Of a stretch of 39,213 nucleotides of DNA, positions 9,456 through 17,368 are shown in pieces. A program made the position numbers and the translations under genes. Source of the DNA: Rhodocyclaceae bacterium UBA2346 (GTDB lineage: Bacteria > Pseudomonadota > Gammaproteobacteria > Burkholderiales > Rhodocyclaceae); contig DDUE01000009.1 in NCBI GenBank assembly GCA_002344625.1, positions 1 through 39,213 on the forward strand. The letters are read 5' to 3'. Each line of letters begins with the position of its first letter. Position 1 is the stretch's first letter. The notes under the pieces are model-generated. The model was not told the DNA's origin, made no database searches, and was given only the letters and a program-made list of their open reading frames with translations.

Positions 9456-10394
9456 GTGAAGCGCTTAAAGTTCTCTCGAAAGCTGGGCTACGCCGGTGCC
9501 GCGTTGCTGCTCTCCGCCACGCTGCATGCCGCAGAGCAGGGGGCCGCGGCGAGGCCCGCCGAGTCGGTCGAGGAATATGCACGGCAACTCGCCGAGCGTG
9601 CGCTTGCGCATGAGCATGGTGAGGGGGTTGCGCGTGATCCCGGGCAAGCAGCGGCGCTCTATTGCGAAGCCGCGCGGCTGGGTGATGGCGGTGCAATGTA
9701 TGCCCTGGGCTGGATGTATGCCAACGGGCGTGGTATCGACCGCAGTGACGCATTTGCGAGCGCTTTGTTCACGATGGCGGCCGAGCGTGGTGACGAGCAG
9801 GCGCGCAACATGTTGCGCTTTACCGGAGTGGAACTTGCACAAAAACCACCGTGCCTGGATACGCCACCGCCGTCGCTTGCCGACAGCGAGTGGAATCTCG
9901 AACACCGGATGCGAGGGCTCTCCAAGGACAGGCGCGAAATCGCGCAGATGGTCGTCGAGCTGGCCGGTCACTACCAGATCAGCCCGGGGTTCGCATTGGC
10001 GATCGCAGTCACCGAATCCGCGCTCAACCCAGGCGCGGTTTCGCCGAAGAATGCAATGGGGGTCATGCAGCTGATACCCGATACGGCGGCCCGCTTCAAT
10101 GTGAGCAATGCATTTGATCCGCGCGAGAACATCAAGGGTGGCTTGGCCTATCTGCGCTGGCTGCTTGCCTACTTCGAGGGTGATCTGGTGCTTGCGGCGG
10201 CGGCGTACAACGCCGGCGAAGGTGCTGTCGATCGCTATCGTGGCATCCCGCCGTACAAGGAGACGCAGGCCTACGTTGAAAGAGTCATGCGCCAGGTCCA
10301 AAGGCGCCATCATCCGTTCGACAGCAAACTAGTTGAACCCAGCCCGGTATTCGTCGCAATGAGGCTCGCGGCGCAGCAGAAAGCCGACGAATGA
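9456..10394 (+). CDS. Secreted Sel1-repeat lytic transglycosylase
   Basis: The predicted mature protein is periplasmic. A basic N-terminus and hydrophobic core end near TLHA-AEQ, a plausible signal-peptidase I site. Two Sel1-like repeats follow (A..Y..AA.LGD..AMY.LG.MY..G.G). A C-terminal goose-type/SLT transglycosylase domain has the catalytic Glu187 in AVTESALNP, then MGVMQLIP and AAYNAGEGAV. Such enzymes cut peptidoglycan glycan strands. The frame is open to a GTG at 9426, but GTG 9456 gives a cleaner signal peptide (312 residues); the start is uncertain. It overlaps the next gene by ATGA. Position after exopolysaccharide genes suggests a role in opening the wall for the export machinery, which is inference. 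Confidence 0.85.
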   Translation: MKRLKFSRKLGYAGAALLLSATLHAAEQGAAARPAESVEEYARQLAERALAHEHGEGVARDPGQAAALYCEAARLGDGGAMYALGWMYANGRGIDRSDAFASALFTMAAERGDEQARNMLRFTGVELAQKPPCLDTPPPSLADSEWNLEHRMRGLSKDRREIAQMVVELAGHYQISPGFALAIAVTESALNPGAVSPKNAMGVMQLIPDTAARFNVSNAFDPRENIKGGLAYLRWLLAYFEGDLVLAAAAYNAGEGAVDRYRGIPPYKETQAYVERVMRQVQRRHHPFDSKLVEPSPVFVAMRLAAQQKADE

Positions 10395-11191
10395 GTGGCT
10401 GTGAGTGCCAGATTCGCGCCCGCAGGCGGATGTTGGGCGTGATGTTAGCCGGGGTGCTTGCCCTGGGGGTTCCTGCGGCTGCAATCGCCGACCTGCCTGC
10501 GACAGTGGTCCGAATCAAGCCATCCATCGTTGCGGTGGGCACTTTCCAGCGCACCCGCAATCCGTCCTTTGCCTTTCATGGAACCGGTTTTGCGGTTGGC
10601 AATGGGCGCTTGATCGCGACCAACGCTCATGTACTGCCCGAAAAGATCGCGACCGACAAATTCGAAACCCTCGCAATTGCAACGATCTCAGGCAACTCCG
10701 GCTCAGTCGAAGTCCGACCGGCCAAGCAGGTCGGACTCGACAAGGGCCGGGATCTCGCCGTTCTTGCGATAGAAGGAAACTCGATTCCGGTATTGAGTCT
10801 GGCCGAGCGGGGGCAAGTGAATGAAGGGCAGGAGGTTGCCTTTACCGGCTTCCCGATCGGAAACGCCCTCGGTTTCTTCCCTGTGACCCACCGCGGCATC
10901 ATTTCGGCAATAACGCCTATCGGAATCCCGCAGAGCCGTGCTCGCGAACTCGATCCGGCGCTGATTCGGCGCCTTGCGAACGATCCTTTTCGGGTATATC
11001 AACTCGATGCGACTGCCTACCCGGGCAACAGCGGCAGCCCATTGTACGACCCGGTCACTGGTCAAGTGATCGGTATCGTGAACATGGTGTTTGTCAAATC
11101 AACCAAGGAAAGGGTTCTAAGTGACCCGTCGGGCATCAGTTATGCGATCCCGGTCGAGTACCTTGCAGCGATGATCGCCGGACTGCCCTGA
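10391..11191 (+). CDS. Exported trypsin-like serine protease (S1, HtrA-like without PDZ)
   Basis: This is a 266-residue chymotrypsin-fold protease with a full catalytic triad: His80 in TNAHVL, Asp121 in GRDLAVL, and Ser214 in PGNSGSP. A hydrophobic signal segment (about 14-33) precedes the domain, so it probably acts in the periplasm. No PDZ domain follows the protease domain, unlike DegP/DegS. The ATG overlaps the stop of the transglycosylase gene (ATGA), so the two proteins are probably made together. Possible roles include processing of exported polysaccharide-system proteins or quality control; the sequence does not decide between these. Confidence 0.85.
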   Translation: MSGCECQIRARRRMLGVMLAGVLALGVPAAAIADLPATVVRIKPSIVAVGTFQRTRNPSFAFHGTGFAVGNGRLIATNAHVLPEKIATDKFETLAIATISGNSGSVEVRPAKQVGLDKGRDLAVLAIEGNSIPVLSLAERGQVNEGQEVAFTGFPIGNALGFFPVTHRGIISAITPIGIPQSRARELDPALIRRLANDPFRVYQLDATAYPGNSGSPLYDPVTGQVIGIVNMVFVKSTKERVLSDPSGISYAIPVEYLAAMIAGLP

Positions 11192-11273
11192 TTTGCGTGC
11201 GGCAATGATTCGAGTACTGCGGCAAGTGCGAGCCATGTGATAAACCCTTGTTGGAGCGAGTGACACAACAAAA

Positions 11274-11302
11274 AACCCGCAAAGCCTGTAGCTATGCGGG
11301 TT
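11274..11302 (-). terminator. Rho-independent terminator of tRNA-Arg
   Basis: The arms AACCCGCA (11274-11281) and TGCGGGTT (11295-11302) pair perfectly, and inner AGC/GCT bases extend the stem past one A-A mismatch. The run of A on the left side becomes a U-tract when read on the minus strand, so this terminates tRNA transcription. On the plus strand only a short TTCTT follows, so it would be a weak terminator for the protease gene. Confidence 0.8.
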
Positions 11303-11338
11303 CTTGGCATTTGGTGAGACGTTGTAACACTTGTTTAT

Positions 11339-11413
11339 TGGTCCCCTCGACAGGAATCGAACCTGTATCTGCCGCTTAGGAGGCGGCCGTTCTATCCATT
11401 GAACTACGAGGAG
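11339..11413 (-). tRNA. tRNA-Arg (anticodon CCU)
   Basis: Read on the minus strand, the acceptor strands CTCCTCG and CGAGGGG pair with one G-U wobble. The anticodon stem GCCGC/GCGGC encloses the loop CTCCTAA with anticodon CCU. The T-arm is ACAGG-TTCGATT-CCTGT. A discriminator A and an encoded CCA end the gene at 11339-11341. It decodes the rare codon AGG. The 3' end faces the exopolysaccharide block on the left, the usual geometry for tRNA-targeted integration, though no integrase is visible. Confidence 0.97.
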
Positions 11414-11445
11414 ATGGGCTGTATCGCCGGTGATCGGCGCGCCGT

Positions 11446-11474
11446 ATTGTATTTTAAATCAGTGTCTTGAGCAA
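11446..11474 (-). promoter_or_regulatory. Probable sigma70 promoter of tRNA-Arg
   Basis: On the minus strand the -35 TTGCTC (11469-11474) and the -10 TACAAT (11446-11451) are separated by 17 bases. The -10 matches five of six consensus bases. The next bases (CGGCGCGCCG) form a GC-rich discriminator, as is typical of stable RNA promoters under stringent control. The tRNA begins about 32 bases downstream. Confidence 0.6.
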
Positions 11475-11491
11475 ACAACCCACGTTTGATC

Positions 11492-11728
11492 TTACAGTCC
11501 GGCGGGCGGCTTGCCCAATTGTGCTGCGGCGATGGTGCTATGGGCGCAGGCCGCGATTCTAGCCTCTTGAGCGATCGCCACCAAGCCTGTTTTAAGCGGC
11601 TGTGAGGAAAGTGTGCGTATTGCGTGTTCCAGGGCGTGTGAAACACTGTCCCAGAAAGCGATCGCGACATCGCTGCCGGGGCCACGCAGTCGGCGTCTCG
11701 GATGCTGGCCGTGCGTGGTGCGCCGCAC
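11492..11728 (-). CDS. Possible small hypothetical protein (78 residues)
   Basis: An open frame from a GTG at 11728 ends at 11492. The C-terminal half reads like a helical soluble protein (AFWDSVSHALEHAIRTL, then ARIAACAHSTIAAAQLG). I do not recognise the family. Hand-counted third-position GC is only about 60 percent, no clear ribosome-binding site is seen, and the N-terminal part is arginine-rich, so it may be a chance frame. Its orientation would place it just upstream of the tRNA on the same strand. Confidence 0.22.
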   Translation of the reverse strand: MRRTTHGQHPRRRLRGPGSDVAIAFWDSVSHALEHAIRTLSSQPLKTGLVAIAQEARIAACAHSTIAAAQLGKPPAGL

Positions 11729-11762
11729 AGTGCCCAATCTGCCTGCCGTGATAACAGCCCGG

Positions 11763-11768
11763 TAGAAT
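11763..11768 (+). promoter_or_regulatory. Possible -10 element for uup
   Basis: TAGAAT matches five of six bases of the sigma70 -10 consensus and lies about 33 bases before the uup start codon. No good -35 is seen at 16-18 bases upstream, so the call is weak. Confidence 0.3.
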
Positions 11769-11801
11769 CTCGCCTTGAACCTTTGATGATGCGAAACCTC
11801 G

Positions 11802-13697
11802 ATGCCCATCTTGACCGTAGAAAATGCCTGCCTCGCCTTCGGGCACGTGGATCTGCTCGATCACTCGGATTTTCAACTCGATCAGGGTGAGCGCGTTGCG
11901 CTGATCGGGCGCAACGGTTCCGGTAAGTCCAGTCTGCTCAAGGCCATGGTCGGACTTGCCAGCCTGGATGATGGCTCGGTGTGGCGGCAGTCGGGCTTGA
12001 GGGTGGCCTACGTTCCGCAGGAGGCGGATTTCATCCTCGATCGGGATGTCTTCGCCACCGTCGCCGAAGGTCTGGGTGAGGTGGCGACCCTGCTGGTCGA
12101 CTATCACGCCGCGATGGTCGCGGTCAGCGAGGCGGCCAACGAGTCGGCGCTGGCGCGACTTGACGCGTTGCAGCATGCGGTCGAGGCGGCCGACGCCTGG
12201 CGTCTGAACCAGCGTGTGGAGGAGGTTTTGCTGCGTCTCGGGATCGATGGCGGTGCGTCGGTTGCGAGCCTTTCGGGTGGCGGTATCAAGCGGGTGGCGC
12301 TCGCCCGCGCGCTGGTGTCGGATCCGGAGTTGTTGCTGCTCGACGAACCGACCAATCACCTCGATCTCGACGGCATCATCTGGCTCGAATCGATGATTCG
12401 CGACTTCCGCGGCGCGGTTGTCGTGATCACCCATGACCGGGTGTTTCTCGACGGCATCGCGACCCGGATCGTGGAGCTCGACCGGGGGCGGCTGGCCAGC
12501 TTTCCGGGGCGGTATGCCGATTATCAGCGGCGCAAGGCTGACGAGCTCGATGCCGAGGGAAAGGCTACCGCGCGATTCGACAAGCTGTTGGCGCAAGAAG
12601 AAGTTTGGATCCGCAAAGGCATCGAAGCCCGCAGGACGCGCAACGAAGGTCGCGTGCGCAGGCTCGAGGCTCTGCGCCGCGAGCGGGCGGCACGGCGCGA
12701 TCGGCTTGGAGATGTACGGCTCGCGGTCGACCGGGGGGAACAGAGCGGGCAAATGGTGGCCGAACTGCAGTCGGTCGGCAAACGGTTCGGCGATCGGACG
12801 GTGGTACGCGATTTTTCGACCCGAATTCTGCGTGGTGACCGGGTCGGCCTGATCGGACCGAATGGCTCGGGCAAGACCACGCTCCTGAAGCTCATCCTCG
12901 GCGACCTCGAACCCGATTCCGGCATCGTCCGCCGCGGAACGCGCCAGACGGTCGCCTATTTCGACCAGCTGCGCGCCCAGCTCGACCCGGAGCTGCCCCT
13001 GACCCAGGTCATCAGCCCGGGCTCGGATTTCATCGAGATCGGCGGCGAGAAGAAGCACGTGATCGGCTACTTGGAGGATTTCCTGTTTGCGCCCGAGCGA
13101 GCGCGTTCGCCGGTCAAATCCTTATCCGGTGGGGAGCGCAATCGCCTGCTGCTGGCGCGGCTGTTCGCGCGCCCGGCGAATGTCATGGTGCTCGACGAAC
13201 CGACCAACGATCTTGACATCGAGACGCTCGATCTGCTGGAGGCCTTGCTTGCCTCTTATGACGGCACCTTGTTCCTGGTCAGCCATGACCGTGCCTTTCT
13301 CGACAACGTCGTGACCCAGGTGATCGCCGCTGAGGGCGATGGTGATTGGGGCGAGTACGCCGGGGGCTATGCCGAGTGGCGTCGAGTGCAGGACGAACGT
13401 GCCGCCGGCCGCAAGCCGGTCGCGAACACCGCTGCCGCGGCGGCCAGGGGAGCGTCGGCAAAGCCGGCCAAGCTGTCATTCAACGAGAAGCGGGAGCTCG
13501 ACGGCCTGCCGGATCTGATTGCGGCGCTCGAGGCCGAGCAGGCTGCGCTGCATGCGCGTCTTGCCGACCCGGCGCTGTATCAGCAGATGCCTGAAGAAGT
13601 TTCCCGCATCAGGCTTCGGCTCGACGCACTCGACGGCGAATTGCTTCACGCGATGGCGCGCTGGGAATTGCTCGAGACGCGCGCGGCCGGCCATTGA
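11802..13697 (+). CDS. uup: ABC-F family ATPase Uup
   Basis: This is a soluble tandem ATPase of 631 residues with no membrane segments. The first ATPase has Walker A GRNGSGKS (36-43), signature LSGGGIKRVALARAL and Walker B LLLLDEPTNHLD. The second has GPNGSGKT (352-359), LSGGERNRLLLARLF and VMVLDEPTNDLD. A C-terminal coiled-coil extension after about residue 560 (KRELDGLPDLIAALEAEQ) is the mark of Uup, a DNA- and ribosome-associated member linked to precise excision of transposons and to translation. The first signature differs from the usual LSGGQ, which is normal in Uup proteins. The gene stands alone, divergent from the tRNA and convergent with the GIDE gene only 6 bases away. Confidence 0.92.
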   Translation: MPILTVENACLAFGHVDLLDHSDFQLDQGERVALIGRNGSGKSSLLKAMVGLASLDDGSVWRQSGLRVAYVPQEADFILDRDVFATVAEGLGEVATLLVDYHAAMVAVSEAANESALARLDALQHAVEAADAWRLNQRVEEVLLRLGIDGGASVASLSGGGIKRVALARALVSDPELLLLDEPTNHLDLDGIIWLESMIRDFRGAVVVITHDRVFLDGIATRIVELDRGRLASFPGRYADYQRRKADELDAEGKATARFDKLLAQEEVWIRKGIEARRTRNEGRVRRLEALRRERAARRDRLGDVRLAVDRGEQSGQMVAELQSVGKRFGDRTVVRDFSTRILRGDRVGLIGPNGSGKTTLLKLILGDLEPDSGIVRRGTRQTVAYFDQLRAQLDPELPLTQVISPGSDFIEIGGEKKHVIGYLEDFLFAPERARSPVKSLSGGERNRLLLARLFARPANVMVLDEPTNDLDIETLDLLEALLASYDGTLFLVSHDRAFLDNVVTQVIAAEGDGDWGEYAGGYAEWRRVQDERAAGRKPVANTAAAAARGASAKPAKLSFNEKRELDGLPDLIAALEAEQAALHARLADPALYQQMPEEVSRIRLRLDALDGELLHAMARWELLETRAAGH

Positions 13698-13703
13698 CCG
13701 GCT

Positions 13704-14609
13704 TCAGGGCGTAAACGTTCCGGTCTGCCAGAGCCAGGCAGCGGTGGTCACCGCACCGAGGAATACCGCCGCATGGAGCGCAGCCCACCCGCGATAATGA
13801 TGCGCGATCCGGTCGGGATCGAGGTCGGAGATGAGGTAGAGCCGCTTGGCCGGCTTGCGCATCACATGCAGCTCGGGCGTCTGGAGCATGCGTGCCTGCG
13901 CCTTCAAGACCTCGCGCCGGGCCTGGGCGCGCGCCAGCTCCCATTCGTTCAGATCGAGCGTGCCGTCCTCGTCCAGGTCGAAGCGGGCCAGTAGTTCCGC
14001 CGGTGAACGTTTCCACTCGGCGAGCAGTTCCCCAATCCGGGCATGGGTATCGAAATCGGGCTGGATGCTGCCAAGCGTTGCAAACTCGCCCAGCACGTAG
14101 ATCCGGTCCGCCTCGATGATCGACCACTGCGTGCGGCGCAGGCCGCCCTCGGTGAACACGTCCTTGCGTCGTATCAGCATGTCCGCGCCGTCCGGATCGA
14201 CCGCACATGTACCCGAGCCGTCATCAAGCAGGAACGACGCATCCGAACTGACCATGCCTGCGCGTTTCCACTTCCCGTCGCTGCCGCGCCGCTCGGTGAC
14301 GACCTTGTACCAGAGCACCGGCAGGTGGTTCACCGGCGAGAGCAGGGGCGTGCCGTCCAGGCGGCGGCCCCGGCCACGCAGCTCGGCATAGCCTTGTGCG
14401 GCCGACGCGATGCGCGCGGTCGGGGTGTCGACAATGAGGCGCGCATGCCGGATCGAGCGTCCCCAGCCGTAAAGGCTGCTGGCGATCAACATTGCCAGCC
14501 CCGCCACGCTGCCCCAGCCATGGTCGTTCGCGATGACCAGTGCGAGACCGCACAGCTGGATCGCCGGCAGGGCAATGCCGAGGCTGTCGCGCTTGAGTCT
14601 GACGAGCAT
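13704..14609 (-). CDS. GIDE-domain membrane protein with an EF-hand
   Basis: This is a 301-residue protein with two N-terminal membrane helices (about 10-28 and 31-48) and one near the C-terminus (about 275-295). The central part (about 60-180) resembles the GIDE domain (PF12483), known from the mitochondrial ligase MULAN, with PVLWYK followed by GSGTCAVDPDGAD. There is no RING finger, so no ligase activity is implied. A perfect 12-residue EF-hand loop runs from D211 to E222 (D211, D213, D215, T217, D219, E222 as ligands), so calcium binding is likely. It follows lemA by 29 bases on the same strand. LemA-GIDE pairs occur widely in bacteria, but their job is unclear. Confidence 0.75.
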   Translation of the reverse strand: MLVRLKRDSLGIALPAIQLCGLALVIANDHGWGSVAGLAMLIASSLYGWGRSIRHARLIVDTPTARIASAAQGYAELRGRGRRLDGTPLLSPVNHLPVLWYKVVTERRGSDGKWKRAGMVSSDASFLLDDGSGTCAVDPDGADMLIRRKDVFTEGGLRRTQWSIIEADRIYVLGEFATLGSIQPDFDTHARIGELLAEWKRSPAELLARFDLDEDGTLDLNEWELARAQARREVLKAQARMLQTPELHVMRKPAKRLYLISDLDPDRIAHHYRGWAALHAAVFLGAVTTAAWLWQTGTFTP

Positions 14610-14638
14610 GGTGGTTCGAGCCCTGACCGGTGTGTCGT

Positions 14639-15217
14639 TCAGTTGCCCGAGAAGCGTGCCCTCAGATCAATGTTGGCCCGCTCGGCGCTCGAGAACACCA
14701 ACAGCGCACCGCGCGCAAAACCGAACGTTCGCGCAACGATCAAGTCGGGAAACTGCTCGATCCGAATGTTGAGCATATTCACGGCCTCGTTGTACCACTC
14801 GCGCCGATCGGCGATCGCGTTCTCGAGTGCGGTGATGCGGGTCTGCAACTGCATGAAGTGCTCGTTGGCCTTGAGTTCGGGGTAGGCCTCGGCAAGCGCG
14901 AAAATCTGTCCCAGGCCGGCTCGCAGTGCGCCTTCGGCATGCCCGAGCCCGGGCAGATCCCGCGTTTCGCGCGCCTGCGAGACGCGTGCGCGCGCTTCGG
15001 TCACGCGCACCAGGGTTTCCTGCTCGAAGGCCTTGTAGTGCCGGCAAACCTCCACGAGCTTGGGTAATTCGTCATGCCGCTGCTTGAGTAGGACGTCGAT
15101 GTTCGACCAGGCCTTGGCGACCGTGTGCTTGAGCCCCACCAAGCTGTTGTAGATCATCATCGCGTAAAGCAGCGCCAGGACCAATACGCCCAGCATGAGC
15201 GCAGCCGAGATCGTCAT
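14639..15217 (-). CDS. lemA: LemA family membrane protein
   Basis: One N-terminal membrane helix (about residues 3-22) is followed by a helical domain with LemA hallmarks: YNSLVGLKHTV, AWSNIDVLLKQRHDELPKLVE, and AYPELKANEHF. I chose the ATG at 15217 (192 residues) because GAGGA lies six bases upstream, whereas the open frame extends 13 codons further without support. LemA proteins have a short outer end and a long cytoplasmic or periplasmic coiled region; molecular function is unknown. The GIDE gene follows after 29 bases and an HDOD gene precedes it by about 100 bases on the same strand, suggesting one operon. Confidence 0.9.
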   Translation of the reverse strand: MTISAALMLGVLVLALLYAMMIYNSLVGLKHTVAKAWSNIDVLLKQRHDELPKLVEVCRHYKAFEQETLVRVTEARARVSQARETRDLPGLGHAEGALRAGLGQIFALAEAYPELKANEHFMQLQTRITALENAIADRREWYNEAVNMLNIRIEQFPDLIVARTFGFARGALLVFSSAERANIDLRARFSGN

Positions 15218-15319
15218 GTGTGTTCCTCGGGTCGGGTTTCGCCGCATCAGCATCATATACGCAATGTGCGTGCGTCTCGCGCCCGTGGGGTGGGCGGCCG
15301 CCGTCCGGCGTCGGGCGAA

Positions 15320-16204
15320 TCAGGCTTCGTTCTTGGGGACGGCGCCTTGGGTTGGAGACATGAACCGTTGCATCTGCTCGGGCGGAGTGCCGAGACGCCT
15401 CAGCAGGGGTTCGCGGCCGATATGCAGCAGCCGCTCGATTGCGGCGATGTCGTCCGGTAGCGCCGGATCGTCCCAGCCGCGGGCGCGATGGCGGGCGAAT
15501 TCGCTGGCAAGGCGCACGTTGCGAACCCGCGGGTTGTCCACGTGCTCTTCGTCCAGCAGTGCGGCCAACAGCGCCGGTAGCCGCCAGGCCTTGATCAAGC
15601 CGAGCTGGATCTCGCGCTCGGTGAATCCGAACACGACTTTTTGCGCCACCGAACTGCGCAGCCGGAGATCCATTTCCTGCATGTTGCGGATGCGCTGGGT
15701 CAGTTCCGGAGCGAAGGTCCAGCATGTGATTTCGGTCGTCTCGCGCAACAGCGCCGCGACCGTGATTTCGTCGACGTCGACATCGCGCCGCGCGATCGCC
15801 CAGTCGCGCGCGTACCGGGCGGCGCTGCGGGCGCGCCCGATCACCTTGAGTGCGCCGAGGAGCGCCCGTGGATGCCCGGACAGCCAGTCTTCCAGCGTCG
15901 GCACGTTCTCGAAGGTGCGCAGAAAGGGGCTGATGCCCATCATCATGATCACGCGATCGACGGTGGTGAGGTCGTGGTTTTGCGCCAGACTGCGATGCGT
16001 CTGCAAATGCACCAGCAGCTTTATCGTCATCAAGGGGTCGCCCATGACGATGCTCGCGATATGGCGACCATTGACCGATTCTTCCTGCTCGCGCAGCGAC
16101 GCGAGCGCGCGTACCGTGTGGCGCAGTGCAGGGATATCCTGGCGCGAGAAGAAGGCGACGTATGCTTCGACCGAACCGAGAGGCGACTCGAGCATGTCCG
16201 GCAT
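15320..16204 (-). CDS. HDOD domain protein
   Basis: This is a 294-residue cytoplasmic protein. The core (about residues 20-220) fits the HDOD fold, a catalytically dead relative of HD phosphohydrolases, with IASIVMGDPLMTIKLLVHLQTHR and a conserved VDRVIMMMG helix. No receiver, EAL or GGDEF domain is attached. The ATG at 16204 has AAAGG about nine bases upstream. HDOD proteins often act as adaptors in signalling and motility. It may head the HDOD-lemA-GIDE operon, but there is a 102-base gap before lemA, so it could be separate. Confidence 0.8.
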   Translation of the reverse strand: MPDMLESPLGSVEAYVAFFSRQDIPALRHTVRALASLREQEESVNGRHIASIVMGDPLMTIKLLVHLQTHRSLAQNHDLTTVDRVIMMMGISPFLRTFENVPTLEDWLSGHPRALLGALKVIGRARSAARYARDWAIARRDVDVDEITVAALLRETTEITCWTFAPELTQRIRNMQEMDLRLRSSVAQKVVFGFTEREIQLGLIKAWRLPALLAALLDEEHVDNPRVRNVRLASEFARHRARGWDDPALPDDIAAIERLLHIGREPLLRRLGTPPEQMQRFMSPTQGAVPKNEA

Positions 16205-16286
16205 CGTGTTCAGCCTTTCAGACGACGGGCCGCGCCGGTGCTGTGCGACCCCCGAGACTTTGCCGGGTCCGGGCGCGGGATTTCGC

Positions 16287-16292
16287 TATAAT
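16287..16292 (+). promoter_or_regulatory. -10 element upstream of acuI
   Basis: A perfect TATAAT lies about 58 bases before the acuI start. The preceding sequence is very GC-rich and has no clear -35 at the usual distance, so activation by another factor is possible. Confidence 0.4.
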
Positions 16293-16350
16293 CGTCGTCA
16301 AACCGATTGTCGCGATTCGGACGGGACGAGAACAACAAGGAGACTCGCAC

Positions 16351-17349
16351 GTGAATGCCCCCTTCAAGGCGCTCTTGATCAACCAGGACGAAAATCGCAA
16401 GGTGAGCTCGAGCTTGGGTTCGATGACGGTGGATCAACTCGATGCCGGCGAAGTGCTGATCCGGGTTCATTATTCGAGCATCAACTACAAGGACGCACTC
16501 GCCGCGACCGGCGTCGGAAAGATCATACGCCGCTTTCCCTGCGTCGGCGGCATCGACATGTCGGGCGAGGTCATTGAGAGCGAGGATGCGAGGTTTCGTG
16601 CGGGCGACAAGGTCATCGCCACCAGTTTCGACATCGGTGTCGCACATCATGGCGGCTATGCGGAGTATGCGCGCGTGCCGGGCGCATGGGTCGTGCCCTT
16701 GCCCGAGGGGCTCGACCTGTTCGAGGCCATGGCGCTGGGCACCGCCGGTTTCACCGCGGCGCTGGGCATCGTGCGTATGGAAGACAACGGCCTGGCGCCG
16801 GCGGGCGGGCCGGTGGTCGTGACCGGGGCGACGGGCGGGGTGGGCGGGCTCGCGATCGACATGCTGTCGCGCCTCGGCTACCACACCGTGGCGCTGACCG
16901 GCAAGGCCGCCGAGGGGGACTATCTGAAGATGCTGGGGGCGAGCGATATCCGTCTGCGCTCGAGCATCGATTTCGACAAGGTTCGTCCGCTCGAGGCGGG
17001 CGAATGGGCCGGGGCGGTCGACAACGTGGGAGGGCAGGTCCTGCACTGGGTGCTGGCCTCGATGAAGCAGGCCGGCGTCGTTGCCAGCATCGGCAACGCG
17101 GCCAGTTTCAATATCGCCACCAGCGTGTTTCCGTTCATCCTGCGGGGTGTGAGTCTCCTCGGGATCGATTCCGGCTACATGGGCTTTCCGACCCGGCAGC
17201 GGGTGTGGGACCGGCTTGCCACCGACCTCAAGCCGCGCCATCTCGCCGCGGTGACCCGCACGATCCCGTTCGACGAATTGCCGGGGGCATTCGATGCGTT
17301 CATCCAGGGCACGGTGAAGGGCCGCACCGTCGTGCGGATCGCCGCCTGA
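16351..17349 (+). CDS. acuI: AcuI/YhdH-type NADPH-dependent acrylyl-CoA reductase family protein
   Basis: This is a 332-residue zinc-free medium-chain dehydrogenase/reductase. Features are SSINYKDALAATG near residues 43-55, the domain entry PCVGGIDMSGEV, the nucleotide-binding GATGGVGG, and GYMGFPTRQRVWDRLA near the C-terminus, as in AcuI/YhdH. AcuI reduces acrylyl-CoA to propionyl-CoA, and the nearby prpE also makes propionyl-CoA, which favours this reading over a general quinone reductase. The GTG start at 16351 has AAGGAG eight bases upstream. The response-regulator gene follows within 20 bases, so they are probably cotranscribed. Confidence 0.82.
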   Translation: MNAPFKALLINQDENRKVSSSLGSMTVDQLDAGEVLIRVHYSSINYKDALAATGVGKIIRRFPCVGGIDMSGEVIESEDARFRAGDKVIATSFDIGVAHHGGYAEYARVPGAWVVPLPEGLDLFEAMALGTAGFTAALGIVRMEDNGLAPAGGPVVVTGATGGVGGLAIDMLSRLGYHTVALTGKAAEGDYLKMLGASDIRLRSSIDFDKVRPLEAGEWAGAVDNVGGQVLHWVLASMKQAGVVASIGNAASFNIATSVFPFILRGVSLLGIDSGYMGFPTRQRVWDRLATDLKPRHLAAVTRTIPFDELPGAFDAFIQGTVKGRTVVRIAA

Positions 17350-17368
17350 TTTGCCGATCGCCGCGAAC

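Larger units (their letters stand above)
11414..11801. other. Intergenic region between tRNA-Arg and uup
   Basis: About 390 bases separate the divergent tRNA and uup genes. The region contains the tRNA promoter, a possible small minus-strand frame (11492-11728, listed separately) and a possible uup promoter near 11763. I find no repeat, att-like copy of the tRNA end, or known family here. Confidence 0.4.

Noticed and set aside
12280..12330. Abnormal ABC signature LSGGG in Uup as a sign of inactivation
   Set aside because: The first signature of Uup proteins commonly departs from LSGGQ, and all Walker motifs are intact.
15195..16577. Plus-strand open frame (460 codons) opposite the HDOD gene
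   Set aside because: It covers the HDOD gene antisense and the acuI start region; Ser/Arg-rich composition is typical of a shadow frame in GC-rich DNA.
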